The position numbers and the translations under genes are program-made. The notes beneath the pieces were generated by a model. It made no database searches and had not been told where the DNA came from. It saw only the letters and a list, made by a program, of their open reading frames with translations. Source: Melastoma dodecandrum (lineage: Eukaryota; Streptophyta; Magnoliopsida; Myrtales; Melastomataceae). From it: DNA of 64,000 nt. The DNA is taken from positions 169,334 through 233,333 of the forward strand of contig JARUPY010000008.1 of assembly GCA_029817715.1 (NCBI GenBank). The letters run 5' to 3'. Of this stretch, positions 10,961 through 24,010 are shown piece after piece. How positions within the stretch are numbered: position 1 is the stretch's first letter; each line of letters starts with the position of its first letter.

Positions 10961-13417
10961 AAACCAGAAACAGCGTCACATCGGCCATGGCAGTCCCTCG
11001 ACTCAAGTCAAATGCCTTTCCAAACTGTAACTGTTCCGCCCTCTGTCGGGACATAATCCCATGGAATATGCTTCTTCTTCGTTATTAGTTTTGTTTTTCT
11101 TTTCCTGTCTTGCTCGTTACGTGCTATATTTGTTTTTTGCAGGTGTCGAAGAGTGTGAATTTGGAACAGCTGGCACGAGAAACATGGGACAGAATCAATC
11201 CTCGACCAACCCAGAAAAGGAGGCATCCACCATCACCACCACCACCATCACCATCCACCCACCCACCCACCAATAACATTGTCGAATGTTTGCACATGGC
11301 CTGCTTGCTGCGCATGATTCATCCAGTTTTTGGTCTCATCCATTAAAGAAAAGGGGCATAGAGCGATGGTCACTTGAGCAGAAAGCAAAAAAGGGGAAGC
11401 AAACATCATCAGAATATACCTCTGGTATAATCTTTGCCCATTAAAATAATACCAATGCGGGATTCACAGAACCCAACTCGAGATTCTTCCAAGCAACGCA
11501 CGGGCTTGTCGAGCTCCGTAATACACCCCTGATGCAGAGCTCGGACGATAGCTACCACGGTCTTTCTTTTTTTGCACTAAAGACGTTAGGGGTGTGGACA
11601 ACTTCCCGAGTTGCCGAACAACCCATCGAGTTCTTAGTCATCGTACTCGTGTCTGCTCGACATGGATTCGGAAAAAAAGGACAGAAGAATAGAAGTTGGT
11701 TTCTTCCATTTTTGAGACGAGGGGTGTGCATATTCCATGCGCCACTTACTGTTATTGGGTTGGTTGGCGCACCGAGCGAAAAGGAGGAGCCGAAGTCGGT
11801 CGATAGCTTTATTCCCCCATTGCTTTTAGTGGATGATCGAAAATTTCTAAAACAAAAGGACGGTTTTGCTTCGTTGTAAGAACGCACAGTCAGACAACAT
11901 AAAAATAGACAGAGAATCTCTAAAAAAAAAATGATGCCGTCTTCTTTGAACTTGTTGCCTGCCGGTAGGGCGAGTTTTTCAATCTCCTTCTCTTTTCCTG
12001 TCACTCGGCAATCTTAAAAATTGAATTGATGTTGTGTTTAGAGAAAGTGGGTGGTGGTGGTGGTCAACTTTGGAAAATACTTTCGTCCCTCCCCTTTTTA
12101 CCTTACAGAAAAAGGCATGCAAATTATGTGGTGACCTCTCTCCCAGTTGTCCCCATCCTTCACATTTCACGAAACCCTGCACTTAAGCTTCAAGCCCAAT
12201 ATCTGTTCGATCGATCCTCTGTGATTGAAAGAAGAACCTCGTTCGTGGGTGGGAACATATACACCCAACGAAACATGGATTGTGATGCCCATATATTCAA
12301 TTCGTACACGCGGCTCGCTTTATACTTGGATATCCATGTCTTGGACGCACAATCCTCCGCATATTCCTTCCCGTGCAATCTCTTCTCGATCCGAAACATA
12401 CCCGGTTCGTCTGTCGTGTATGGCGTCCCACGATATATTATAAAAGATGGCATTGGGGGTCGGTCAGCATTTGGACTACGCCACCAACATAGCGTGAGCA
12501 TATGCAAATATCTTGGCGATACTACTAGTTGCAAAATATGTTTCCCTTTGAAAGATCTATTCTTTAGGTGGAAAATGATGAAACCACTGTGAGCAAAGGC
12601 ACTTTTGGTAGTGCATCAATTAGGAGGGATTCATTGTGTGTGTAAAAACAGTGGACAACACTTTGAGACAACAACGAATGTTAGTATCATGCTACTAATA
12701 ACTTTTGATTATGTAATCAATCTTATTATCATAATTGGGACTATATATTTAAACAAGGGGGCGGTGCATTTCATACATGAATTGACAAACTACAATGACC
12801 TGGAAATCCAATATCTAAGATCATGATTTAGTGGAAAGCTTGTGCCTTTTTGCCCAAAAGAAGAAAAGAAGCATTGCCCCAGTCATGTTATGCTAGTGGT
12901 TTAAAAATACTAAAATATTTGATGGTGGGAAACTCAAAAGGACAAAAGAAAATTAAGACCCACTAACTATGGGGGCACTTTTTGTTCATGGAAGAAAGAT
13001 ATTCTTTGATTTTCCAACATGGGTTGATGGACCCTCCTCCACCAATAATCATTACTACATGAAATTGAACTACTGTTTTCCAAATTTTCATAACCTTGCC
13101 TGACTCAGAATCCAAATACAGAGCATAGGAGATTGATGAAGTAGCAAGAGGAGATAGAGCAACCCCCCCATTTCATTCCATTTTGTCTCATATTATTATT
13201 CAATAAATGTGTATATACACCAAAAAAATGTCATGATAAGATGGAAGTAGTAAAGATAAAATGGGGGGTATGAGGGAAATTGATAGTAATGTGATAAAAG
13301 GAAGTAGGGGAAACAAAAATCCGGTGGGGTTGCTGTTGATTGGCTACAACACATTCTTCCTTTTTCTTTGGCCATCCGAGGCATTATAGTAAAGAATAAA
13401 GAATACCCTCCAAAACT
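10961..13417. other. Intergenic region, PHO2 upstream and MUCI70 3' flank
   Basis: About 2.4 kb with no coding frame I can support. It holds the PHO2 promoter (toward 10.9 kb) and, toward 13.4 kb, the MUCI70 3' UTR. Low-complexity stretches occur, such as the (ACC)n-rich run near 11230-11270. The 188-codon plus frame at 12026-12592 and the 150-codon minus frame at 11552-12004 have no family features. Confidence 0.4.
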
Positions 13418-16400
13418 TCAGCCCAAGTCCGTGTCCTTGCTCCCGGAGGCCATCTTCCTGTGCCGGCGAGAGCTCCTCCTGTCCCTTCCACGCCTTGGAC
13501 CACCTTTCCTGACCGTCGTAGCTGTTGCCTTTTCCGTTGAGCTCTCCGATGTCTGGTCTGTAGGAGGATCATCGGCTGGAACCGGCGGAGGTGGAGATGG
13601 TGGCGGAGGAGGAGGACGAGGAAGCTGGGGCGGAGACATGTGCTCCAGGACATCTCTGTGGTATTTCTGTAGGGATAATAAGTCATGAGAAGTCAAATGC
13701 AGCCAATGACAACAAATCTGCTCACCATCCGGCCGCATCTCCTTTTCTAAGTACGGATAACGGAAGAATTTATGGGGCCATACGCGAGAATGGGATACCT
13801 GAACCACAAAGTTCCTTCTCTCACAGTCCCAAAACATGTTGATGGTCCAGTTTGTCTTAGCCCTGACCTTGTCCCGGACTGTAGAAAAACTTATTTGGTC
13901 CCTGGAAGTAAACCGGTCGACTTCGTTGAACCATAGGCAGGTAAACAGGTTGGAGATTGGGACATGCTCCCTTACTATGACGCACCCTTCGGGAACATCT
14001 TCAAACCGAAAAGCAGCCGGAAAAGCTAATGTCGGATGAATGAAGATGAAAAGCCTTTACTAGATCAACGAGGGAAAATAAGGGGGTAGAGGTGGAGATA
14101 CCACTCGTAACTGGAAGCTTGGCCTCAGAATAAGGCGTCAACCCTTCCTTCTTATAGAAATCGATCTGGAAATCAATAGATGCATTGTCGTACTTCCCAG
14201 CGGCTTTATTCGCCTCAGCTTCCACAAAAACATCGAAACGCCTGTAGTGTCTGGAAATAGCAAAAGTGGCATTTTTCCGCCATAAAAACCTGAGTCAAGA
14301 AAACAAAGAACGCTTTTCAGAGTGACCAGATTCTTAATTCAAGTAATCATCACATGCGTAGCAGTTATGTGAGATGGCCCTGACAAACTTAAGCATTGAT
14401 GTTGTTTGAAGGACAATAGAGCATTAGAAAATCAGCACAAAGATTTCATTGTTCATTGCCAGTGATTAACATAAGCATGGTACAAGCCAATCCAGGAGTA
14501 GAAGTGCGTGCGGTGCTGAAAAAATTTTATCAGCAATTTGCATGAAGCTGTGCCTACCGTGTCTTCTGTCCACGCGACATGTATTCAACAACAGTCAGAA
14601 AGCAAACTAGGAGATAATTATTCACCTTTCTAGTATCTGATATGGATCCACAACTAGCTCAAGCTTTCCATCAACCCAGAGGGAATAGCGGGCGTTCGGA
14701 AACATTCTGTGAACAAGAAGCTTCGGAATCTGAAAAATTAAGCCACAAATCAGAAAATTCTTGCCGGCAAATGATCATAAAATTTGTGCAGGTCCTAGAA
14801 TAGCAGACCAACGATCAAAATTATAAGAAACACAAGTTACAGAAGATGGCCTTTCAGGGAGGCCTTAATGTTCACATAAAACAGAAAATGTTTAACCAAT
14901 GATCTCACTGTTAGCAGTCGTGGCATTGATTTTCGAGATAAACCCAAATATAATGAAACAGAATTCAGAACTGTATCAGCAGTTGTTAGGGAGAAGTGAC
15001 AGATGGAGAAGGTAGTCGGGCGGATGTTCAATAGATTTACCTTGCCAGTGCGTCTTGCATCCGTGTACGGAAGATTATGAACAACAACAATTCTCCAGAA
15101 CCCACTCTTTCTGTTTTCATCAACTGCACTACGGTTCCTCAAGAATGCCTCAGTTTCTTTATCAACAAACATGTAAAAGCATACGGTCTTTCTTGAATAT
15201 TCGCTTATGTTTGTAGGCTGTTGCATCTCATCAAAGTTTCCTGACGAATATAAAGCTTTTGAGCCAAAAACGAGGAAATACAAAATGCAGAAGTTCCAGA
15301 ATAATGACAAGTATTAGTACCAAATATCGCTGACGCAACAACCACGCCATTGCATTGTTCCATCTCAAGAAGATCAGCATCATCAATATCAAACCCAGTC
15401 TGACGACAAGGTTTTCCTCTTACAAACCTATTGAAAGAACAGATCGCAAATCAGTTTGTATTGTCAAAACGGGGTTGGACTTCCGCTAATGTGCAAGTGA
15501 TTCCATCAACGAAGAGTTGTAGATTTTTAACCCAATAGATGTAATAAATAAAATGATTTCGAAGAGAAAGCTCATACCCACAATGCACGCTCATAGATTC
15601 CTTGATATCATAGGAATCATTCCTCTGTTTCAAGGTGGGATAACCACCAAAATCAGATCCGCCAAATTCCCCATCCCTGCTTAATTTCTCCTCGTATACG
15701 TAAGTCAAATTCTTTAGCACAGGAGAGGGGGAAGGGAATTTAGGCATACGAGCAATTGCTTCTTCAACAGGAAGATAGCAGACAGGACATGCTGAAATAA
15801 ATTGGAAAATATAGCATCAAGGCATTACCAAATTAAAAATAGACAAGAAAGAAATCTGAGTATAAAGCAATGGTAAAATTTTTTCCACCATTACACTACA
15901 TACGTCGAGGGCCAGTTCTTTTCTTGTCAGCTGGTGGTGGCGGCAATGTAAAACTATTACACGGATGCCCTGGGGGAAGGGTGTAGCCCAAAAAGAATTG
16001 AGGCGGAGGTGGCGGCACTGATGCCATGTTTCCATCACTTATACCTATGCTCGTCGATGTATAGTTGTTGCCTAGTCCATTGAATGGGGAAGATACAGGA
16101 TGATTTATAGTCAAGTTGTTTCCAAACCTCACGTAGTTGCTAGTATCTTGTGGCTCTTCACCTAAAACAAATGTAATATTAAACTCCAGGCTTCATAACC
16201 TCTTATCAAAGCATAAACCACCCACAATCATTCTTTCCTGCAAAACGTTTCTGACCAAATTGTACATCTTAGAGCAACTCTAATCTATTATAAATACACC
16301 GGTGGAGAAAACAAGAAATCTCCCATAATATACAAACTGGATAAATGTAGCACCTAAATGCTCCAGAAAAAGACATTTACAATAAAAGCCCACCCTTTCA

Positions 16401-16907
16401 TTAGACAATCGAATCATGTGTCCAGTGATTCCTCGTACTTGCCCGGAATCCCCTTTTTTTCTTTGAAACACTGTCCAAACCATTGTTTACAGAAGACCTC
16501 GACACACAACAAGAAGTATTTAACTTGGCAAACACAAAACAATCTCATGAATGGCATTACAGTCCCATAACTAAGCAAACGAAAACTATCAACTAAAATA
16601 ACACCCCAAAAAATCACTCACAACAAATCAGTGAAAAATATATTCCAGCAATTTGGTAAAAGATCCAAGCCAGACCTTTATTGTTGCCTATATACATAAC
16701 CCAACCAGTGACAGCTGCAGAGATCACACAGAGCAGCAGCATTCCAACCTTTTTCCGACCAGCAAACTTAAAGATCCAATGGAATAACTTCTCCTTGGGC
16801 ATCTTGTTTGTCTTGCGAAGTAACGGCGGCGACGAACCATTTTGCAGCTGGTGTTGTAGCAACGACCCATAACTACCCGACCTGATTCCCAAAGACTGCC
16901 CCGTCAT
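13418..16907 (-). CDS. MUCI70: MUCI70-like Golgi glycosyltransferase (DUF616 family)
   Basis: Nine exons: 16676-16907, 15904-16161, 15578-15791, 15321-15427, 15041-15240, 14626-14729, 14102-14289, 13799-13998 and 13418-13666. All are GT-AG and in phase, giving 583 aa. The N-terminus is cytosolic and basic, followed by one membrane anchor (about residues 54-74, VGMLLLCVISAAVTGWVMYI), so this is a type II Golgi protein. The catalytic DUF616 region runs from about residue 160 and includes PCPVCYLPVEEAIARMPKFP, WVDGKLELVVDPY and VPEGCVIVREHVPISNLF. Exon 9 is a proline-rich then Arg-rich tail. MUCI70 is needed for seed-mucilage pectin (rhamnogalacturonan I) synthesis in Arabidopsis; donor and acceptor are not settled. 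The gene appears intact. Confidence 0.92.
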
Positions 16908-18740
16908 CGTTCGTCCAAGCCCACGTACATTCCTCTCATCTCCTTCCTCCTATCCCCTTACTCATTCAAACGCTTACAATCCAAACGAATAACTCGAACA
17001 AAACCACATGTGCTAACCCAAACAACAAACCAAACCAAACCTTACAAATCCAAATCAGCACTCCCTTCTCCAAAATCACGCCCCGAACTCAAATGCAGCA
17101 CCTCCTGCAGATCAATCCCCCGGGGTACCCAAAATTCAACGAGCCAAAAAATCCAATCTTTAAGCTAAGCACGGTCTCTACACACCGTTTCCCCCCTCAA
17201 GAGGAGAAAAAATCCAAGTGGGCAACCCAAAAATCCCTCCTTTTTCCCACAAATCTGTGCCAAATCCGGACAAGAGACAATCTCCCGCAATGGGCAGATC
17301 CAGATAAGTGAAGGGAGAAGAAAACCAATGTGAAGAGACCCCCCTCCCCCCAGAAGACTTTGTAGGATAGCTTCAGACGGCCGATCGGTTCACTGGCAGT
17401 CCTTCCCTCAAAACTTTCTGGAGAAAATCGGAGGAAGAATCAGAATCAGAGGGTTTTCTTGTTTTCTTGGGGGAGGGGACCGAAAACAAATCTGGGGATT
17501 TGCACTTTTCCGCAATAATCCCCACCACCACACCCTCCTCTTCCTCCTCTTGTACCTGGCGTTCTCACTGATGTTGGAGGCAATAATGCTAATACAAATG
17601 CTAAATGCTAACCTTTCTTTATTAGGGAAGAAACATTGGAGAGTTGGGGATTGGTGGGGGGATTTCCCATGTGGGCAAAATATTTACAGGATTGATTACT
17701 TCCCCCTCTCATCATCGTCCTGGTACAATTGTCGGATATCTGTCTCAGTGTGCATGTTTTCTTTAATATATCCGGGATATTGCTGACCTGTTTCTCCTTT
17801 ATTTTGTGCTTTTATGGGGAGTTTAGATATTGTGACATAGAATTTGATTTAGGCAAGTAGATTTCATGTAATAATGTGTGAGAGTAATACGAAGGGAGTA
17901 CATATTGTGGCCGAATTGCACCTATTTTTTTAGGAGGCGTAAAGGCGGCAGCTGTGAGGTGGGTCGGTTGTCTGACTTTGTAAATAATGTAATGTACGGG
18001 AAAAAAACCACGGTTGGGAGAATTGAATAAGGGAGAGGGACCGGACCAGACCACCCTTGTTTTCTTTTCAAGGAGATCAAAATTTATAATGCAGAAGTTG
18101 AATATATTTAGTATATTGATGCGTGAAAATAGTCTCACATATGATGATGCTATATATAAAAAGGCCCCTTATTCATTCTCATCTTGCGTTAACTTTTGGC
18201 TATCTAAAAAAAACTCCCAATATATATAAATTAATACGTGAATATTTCTAGAAAATGGTTGTAATATGTTCTCTGATTTTTCAAAAAAAAAAAAGAAACA
18301 AGATTTCCACGATTTTCGTCAAAATTTCTTTGTTGTAATGATTTTACGACGGTTGAGTTGACAATTGGCATCGGGGTTGGATTGAAGTAGACGAATTTCT
18401 TGAAGTCTCCTTTGCAGGCGGCTCCACGTGTCGGGCAGGTATTGGTGGTTGAATACTGATGTTTGCTGTGTGGGTAAATAACAAGTTCGGATAAGAAGGG
18501 CTGGAGTTCCGTCATTTATCCGCCATCATCTACATACATACATTCCACGTCACTCGGTCGGTTGTTTCTCAAAATGTCGTACGTAATTCGGACTAGATCC
18601 GAATAGAATTATTAACAATGAGCACTTAATTTGGGCCGATACGAGGCCCATTAACAGCAGTGGTCGGTGAGGCTGCTCACTTTCAGTCATCCTGTCTCTC
18701 TTTGCGAGGGTGGAGCCCCGAAAAAGCCCTAACCCTAGCG
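16908..18740. other. Intergenic region, MUCI70 upstream
   Basis: This holds the MUCI70 leader and promoter (16.9 to about 17.5 kb, rich in CCC and CAA stretches) and then AT-rich sequence to 18.7 kb. No coding frame resembles a known family, and I see no repeat with clear ends. Confidence 0.4.
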
Positions 18741-21145
18741 ATGGTGTCAGCCTTCGAAGTCGGCGCCGTCCCCCTTCAACCCCGACGGCTGGGGCCCCCC
18801 GGACTCCGTCCCCGCTGCAGCTGCTCCCGGGGGGAATAACACCAGCAACTCCTCGTCCGCCCTCCCCTTCCTCACCCCGTTCTCCCGATCCGACAAGTTT
18901 CGGCCGTGTCGCCGATTGGACGCGCGCTCTCAACAACCCTTCTAATAAGCCTAACAAGCCATCCGCTGCCGACGCCTCCTTCTTCGATTTCACCAGCGAC
19001 GAGTCCTTCTTTCCCCTCATCCCCTATGAGGACTCTTCCTTCCGACTCGTCGATTCGTCCAAGCCTCTTTACCCATCGCTCGTCCCACATCTACCCTAAG
19101 TTCAACCCTCGCCACCGTTTTCACCATAACAGGTCTCAGTTGCCGCAACGGAGGGATGAGGAGGTCGAGGCGAAGAGGCGTGAGGCTGAGAAGGAGCGTG
19201 CCTGGCGTGATCGGTAATTTCACACGATACCTCGTAATTGTGGCTCAATAGCCCTGATCGAGATCATAGACGTGATTTCTTTGAGATTGATTCTTCGGGG
19301 ACTGCCATATCTTTCGTGTCGGGCTTTCTTCACCTAAAAGTTGGGCGATAGGTGAAGAAATTCCTTCATTTCTATGTGGTGTGTGACTAGTTTTCCTCAA
19401 CATTATATATAAAAGTTGATATCTCTGGTAGTTGATTCCTAACTTGCTTTGTTTTCAGGTTGTATAATATGAACCGGCCTAATGCTGGAGGCCAGAGGAG
19501 AGAGGCTGCGGTGTTTAAATCTTCTGTGGATATACAGCCGGAGTGGAATATGCTGGATTAGATACCATTCTCAACCTTCTCGAAGCTTTCATTCTCCGTC
19601 CCGGAGCCATAGGATCTGGTGATGTGCGGAGGGCTGGAGTATTACGACCGGGCGTATGATAGTGTGACACCCAAGAACGAGAAGAGACTGGAGAGGTGTG
19701 TTTAACTTTAAGGTGTACTTCACGTGTTCTTTGTTCTAACTTCCTTTTTTTTGAAGTTTTATGGTTGCTTTCGACTTTAAAATAGGTAGAATCTGTCAGT
19801 CTCAATGTGCTCATATATGAATCTGAGTTGCAATAGCCCTGAGGAATGTGACTGCAACTCTACTTCTGGTTTCAATTTCTCAAAATTTTCACAGGACCAA
19901 GATTAGGAAGGGGCATTCATTGGCCTCGTTTTTTCAGTGTTTGGGACATTTCAACCATGTAAAAGTGTTTGGATCTAACTTAAGGCCAGAATATTATATT
20001 AGTTCACGTTAAGATGGTGTATTTGCATCGCGTTTCTATTAGCATCTATGTACTACCCGAACGCCTGTGATAGATGTATAGTGGATGTTTGAGCTATCAG
20101 AAATGATGGTAATTCTATTTGCAGGTTTAAGAATAGAAATTTCTTTCAACTGATGATCCAGTGATCCGACATTAGGCGAATGAGGACAAAGCAACTGTTT
20201 TTGCGACAGATACCATTCTCACAACTCTTATGTGTGCTCCTCGGTCTGTCTACTCCTGGGACATTGTGGTTCAAAGAGTTGGCAACAAGTTGTTCTTCGA
20301 CAAGAGAGATAATTCACAACTAGATCTTTTGTCTGTTCATGAAACTTCTCAAGAACCATTGCCAGAGGCTAAGGAAGATATCAATTCTGCACATTGTTGA
20401 GCTTGGAGGCTGCCTACATCAATCAGACCTTCTCACAGCAGGTTTTGATCAGGGACGGCAATAAAGTTACCTTTGACGAGCCCCATCCATTTGCAAATGC
20501 AGGAGAGGAGGTGGCCTCAGTTGCCTACAGATATAGGCAGTGGAAGCTCGATGATGACATGCATCTCATTGCCCGGTGTGAGGTTGAAAGTGTAAACAAG
20601 ATCAACAAGCAGAGGTCATTCATGACTCTTAATGCGCTCAATGAATTCGATCCAAAATATTCTGGCATCGACTGGAGGCAGAAGCTGGAAACTCAAAGAG
20701 GTGCTGTGTTGGCAACCGAGCTGAAGAACAATGCCAATAAGCTGGCCAAGTGGACTGCTCAGGCACTCTTAGCGAGTGCTGATTATATGAAGCTCGGTTT
20801 TGCTTCCCGAGTTCATCCCCGGGATCATTTTAACCACGTCATTTTGGCCGTGCAGCAGTATAAACCCAAAGACTTTGCATCTCAGATCAATCTGAATACT
20901 TCTAACATGTGGGGAATCGTCAAGTCTATTGTGGACCTATGCATGAAACTCAATGAAGGTAAATGTGTACTGGTGAAAGATCCATCCAAGCCTCAGGTGA
21001 GAATATATGAGGTTCCAGCAGATGCTTTTGAGAATGACTATGTTTACTGGAAGAGGAGCAGGCACAGCCGCCTACAGAAGATGCTGAAAATGCAGAACTA
21101 AACACTGCTGCGAAAGATGTAGAAGCTAAGGAAATCGCTGCTTAA
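18741..21145 (+). pseudogene. eIF3d (translation initiation factor 3 subunit D) pseudogene
   Basis: Three exons can be followed: 18741-19213, 19459-19695 and 20125-21145, with retained GT-AG introns, so this is not a processed copy. The start reads MVSAFEVGAVP. One extra C near 18768 shifts the frame, an extra T near 18898 shifts it again, and another shift lies before KFNPRHRF. In exon 2, LYNMNRP...EWNMLD is followed by TAG (19559-19561), and a second TAG lies at 19610-19612. Exon 3 has lost several codons after FKNRNFF, has a TAG after VIRH, and shifts again before SLEAAYINQTF. The last frame, 20394-21101, is still open for 235 codons, and the Glu-rich C-terminus is out of frame. Functional eIF3d binds the mRNA cap in eIF3. 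A shortened protein from the last exon is possible but not shown. Confidence 0.85.
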
Positions 21146-21936
21146 GCCCAGAGAGGCAATCACCGATTCTTTATTGCTTTCTGTTGTGGACATGTTCTTC
21201 ATGTCCCCTCCCCGGTCTTCTGGGTTCTAGTTGCAGGTCAAGCAGGACTCCAGGACTCCCTAAGATCGTGGGTGCAAATTTTCGTTTTTTAAGAACGGAC
21301 GGTCCTGTATTCTCATGTGATGGAACATGAGTTTTTCCGGTCTGTAGTATTGGGCTGCGAATGGTTTTGGTTTTGATGATGCTTTTTAACTTTTTGGTGA
21401 CTGGAAAGCATGTCTTATTCTCACCTTTGCTTCAGCTTCTGCTTCAGTCTCAGCCACGGCCACCCTTCTCTGCAAACACCTCCGATCTCTCTCTACACCG
21501 TGAGTGCTCCCATTGATCACGTGGGGGAATTCGGGCCTTGTGGAACATTTTCCAGTCTTGGGACGAAGCCCATCATAACCTCGTGCTTGTCTTTCAGGGT
21601 CCACATGATTATTCCCAGGAATGAAGAAGAAGAAGAAGAAGAACCCAAGAAGAGGAACAAAGTTACCAAATGGTGAGTGGATGGATGGAAGAATCACAAC
21701 ATCGCACCACTCAACTCTTTCTCTCTTGCTATTTATTTATTTTTATTTTTTTATTTTTTTAATTTTAAAGCTTTTGACCGGGTGGGTGGTCTTGTTCTTG
21801 GTCTTTCATTTCATTACATCCATCTCTTTCTCTCTGTCTCATCGTCATCTCCTAAATCTCTCTTTCTAACCTCTGACGTGGACTGACCTCGTGTATTGAA
21901 GAAGATTCAAACCCAACCCCCACCACCACCACCTCC
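21146..21936. other. Intergenic region, VQ gene promoter
   Basis: About 790 bp containing a T-rich block (21735-21790) and the leader of the VQ gene, which becomes C-rich just before the ATG. The short plus frame with a glutamate run near 21620-21660 has no family features. Confidence 0.4.
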
Positions 21937-22653
21937 ATGGATTCCTCCGCCGGCTCCCCTTCGGCGCCCCCTCCCTCCACCGCCTCCAGCTCCACCACTG
22001 CCCACGTCGCCTCCCCGGGGCCCCTCCCCAGATCCGAACCCTCCCCCACCACCTTCGTCCAGGCCGATTCCTCTTCCTTCAAGCAGGTCGTCCAGATGCT
22101 CACCGGGTCCCCTTCCCCCAGGCCTGACTCCAGCTCCCCCGCGGCCCAGCAGCCCGCCTCCTCCAGGCTTCACACCATCCCTCCCATCAAGCCGGGGATC
22201 GCCAAGAAGTCCGGTTCAAGTTCGTCCGGGTTCAAGCTCTATGAGCGGCGTAACTCCCTCAAGGACCTCAAGATCAATCCTTTACATCCATTGTCTCCCT
22301 TCTCCGGGCAACCCAGTCCTGGGTTCCCAGGGCTGAAGCCGGAGATCCTCTTTCCGAGCATACTTGATTTCCCCTCCCTCGTCCTGAGCCCTGTCACGCC
22401 TCTGACCCACGACCCATTCACCCGGTCGCCAACCATTTTAGGCCCGAGCTGTCATCCGGCCAATAGCCCTGACAAGAGGAGCAGCGGCAGCGCCAGTTTG
22501 AGTGTCACGGATTCCGAGTCCGCCGAGGAGCGTGGGATCCGGGAGAAAGGCTTCTTTTTACATCCCTCCCCGTCGACGACCCCGAGGGACCCCAAACCGA
22601 GGCTGTTGCCGCTGTTCTCGATCACGTCACCTCGGGTTTCCGGAGGGGATTAG
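21937..22653 (+). CDS. VQ-motif transcriptional regulator (VQ4/VQ13-like)
   Basis: An intronless gene for 238 aa, as is usual for this family. The VQ motif is complete, FKQVVQMLTG at residues 48-57. The rest is Ser/Pro-rich and disordered, with many SP and TP pairs (PLSPFSGQPSP, LVLSPVTPLTHDP). A short conserved block, GFKLYERRNSLKDL, lies near residue 100. VQ proteins of this group bind WRKY factors in the nucleus and are substrates of MAP kinases MPK3/MPK6 in immune signalling; the SP/TP sites agree with that. Strong C-richness of the first 250 bp gives a long open antisense frame, which is not a gene. Its position between PHO2/MUCI70 and RPS5 matches Arabidopsis blocks holding VQ4 and VQ13. 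Confidence 0.9.
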   Translation: MDSSAGSPSAPPPSTASSSTTAHVASPGPLPRSEPSPTTFVQADSSSFKQVVQMLTGSPSPRPDSSSPAAQQPASSRLHTIPPIKPGIAKKSGSSSSGFKLYERRNSLKDLKINPLHPLSPFSGQPSPGFPGLKPEILFPSILDFPSLVLSPVTPLTHDPFTRSPTILGPSCHPANSPDKRSSGSASLSVTDSESAEERGIREKGFFLHPSPSTTPRDPKPRLLPLFSITSPRVSGGD

Positions 22654-24010
22654 GGTGGTTGGGTTCCCCCATCGGTCTGAACTCAAAAACATTTTATCCC
22701 AATGTGAGAGTGGGGTGCTGGTAAAAATGTATAACGTGGCTGCAAAATTTGGGTGATCTTCAAGTGAGAGGAGAGGATTCGAAATTGATTTCCAATAGGA
22801 AATGAAGGAGAGCGTCTTTTTTCATGGCATTGTATTTTTTGTACAATTTGGCCAATCACTCAATACCATCATCATCACCATCATCATCCTCTTGTTCCTG
22901 CAAGTGATTCCATCTCATGATCTTCTTAGCGTTTTCTAAGGTTCCTTCTCTCTCTCTTTTCCCTTCTGGGAAACTTCCCATTTTGCAAAAGAAGATGAAT
23001 TGGGTAGGATCACTCGTGTGATGGTGCTGATCAACTGGTAATGTTTCTTGGGTCAGTCCAACATGTGAGCACGGGTTTGGATAGAACGCAGAGATGGTGA
23101 AAGAGATCGTAACAAGAAATTTGGGAATGCCATGAATGCACGAAAGGGAAAGGAAATCAAACAGGGCATGTGTTTACATTTTGGAAATTTAAGAGGTTAG
23201 GGGTCGCTTTCGATACGGGGGGGGATGAAGATGGATTGAAAGACTGGGAATTGAGGAAGGCAAGAATCTTTGGACACTTTCTAGTTGGCACGCCATCCCC
23301 CCCTCAATGCCGCCTCATCAGGAAAGAAATTTAACAGACTTGTGTAGTAATTAATTTGGGGGTTTGGGTGGCATCAACGGCAAGTCAATGGTGTTGTCAT
23401 TTCAATCAGTGATTGGTCAACATTTTGGTAGAGGGAGTTTAGTGAATTTGGTTAGAGGTCCGGGGTCAATTATAAATGCCCTTTTCATGTGTGGAGTTGA
23501 TCATGGGGAGTGAGTGGTCTTCAAGTTTTACCCAAGAGGCAGGATAGAGAATTCCCTATTCATTATCATCAGTGGCTTTTTGTTTCATTGCTTTTCTTGA
23601 CTCTGAAAAAAGGTGTCTTTTGAGAATAGTGGGGACGCAGGAGGAAAGGGTGGGTGATGTGATGATGGGGTGTCTGGGAAAGACAACAAAATGGGGGGGG
23701 CCTTGTCTTCTTCTTCTTCCTCACTCTCCTTTTCCCATGGTGGTCTTCCTTTCTTTGTTTTGTAGTTGGATGTTTCAATTTTGAGCTTTTGTACGTGTTG
23801 GACTTTCTCTTGTCCGTAGATTGTGGGTCTACCGGGAGTTAAAAAAAGTTTTGGCGATAGAAAATATGCTTTTTGAACAGGATAACGAGGCCCAATTCGT
23901 GGACCAGCAGCAAGTCTCAAACAATGTCCATCTCGGAAGCTGAGGAAGAGTTCATCCACAGATTTTAAAACGAATTAGGCTTGATGGCAAGCAAGAGGAT
24001 CCGTGGCCCA
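22654..24010. other. Convergent 3' flanks of VQ and RPS5 genes
   Basis: About 1.35 kb between two converging genes. It contains a short ATC-type repeat near 22868-22890 and otherwise unremarkable sequence. I see no gene or mobile element. Confidence 0.4.

Noticed and set aside
12026..12592. 188-codon plus-strand open frame between PHO2 and MUCI70
   Set aside because: The translation shows no domain, no consistent composition and no splice partners; likely chance.
21896..22336. Proline-rich 146-codon frame overlapping the VQ gene
   Set aside because: It is the other frame of a C-rich coding region; the VQ frame contains the motif and a proper start.
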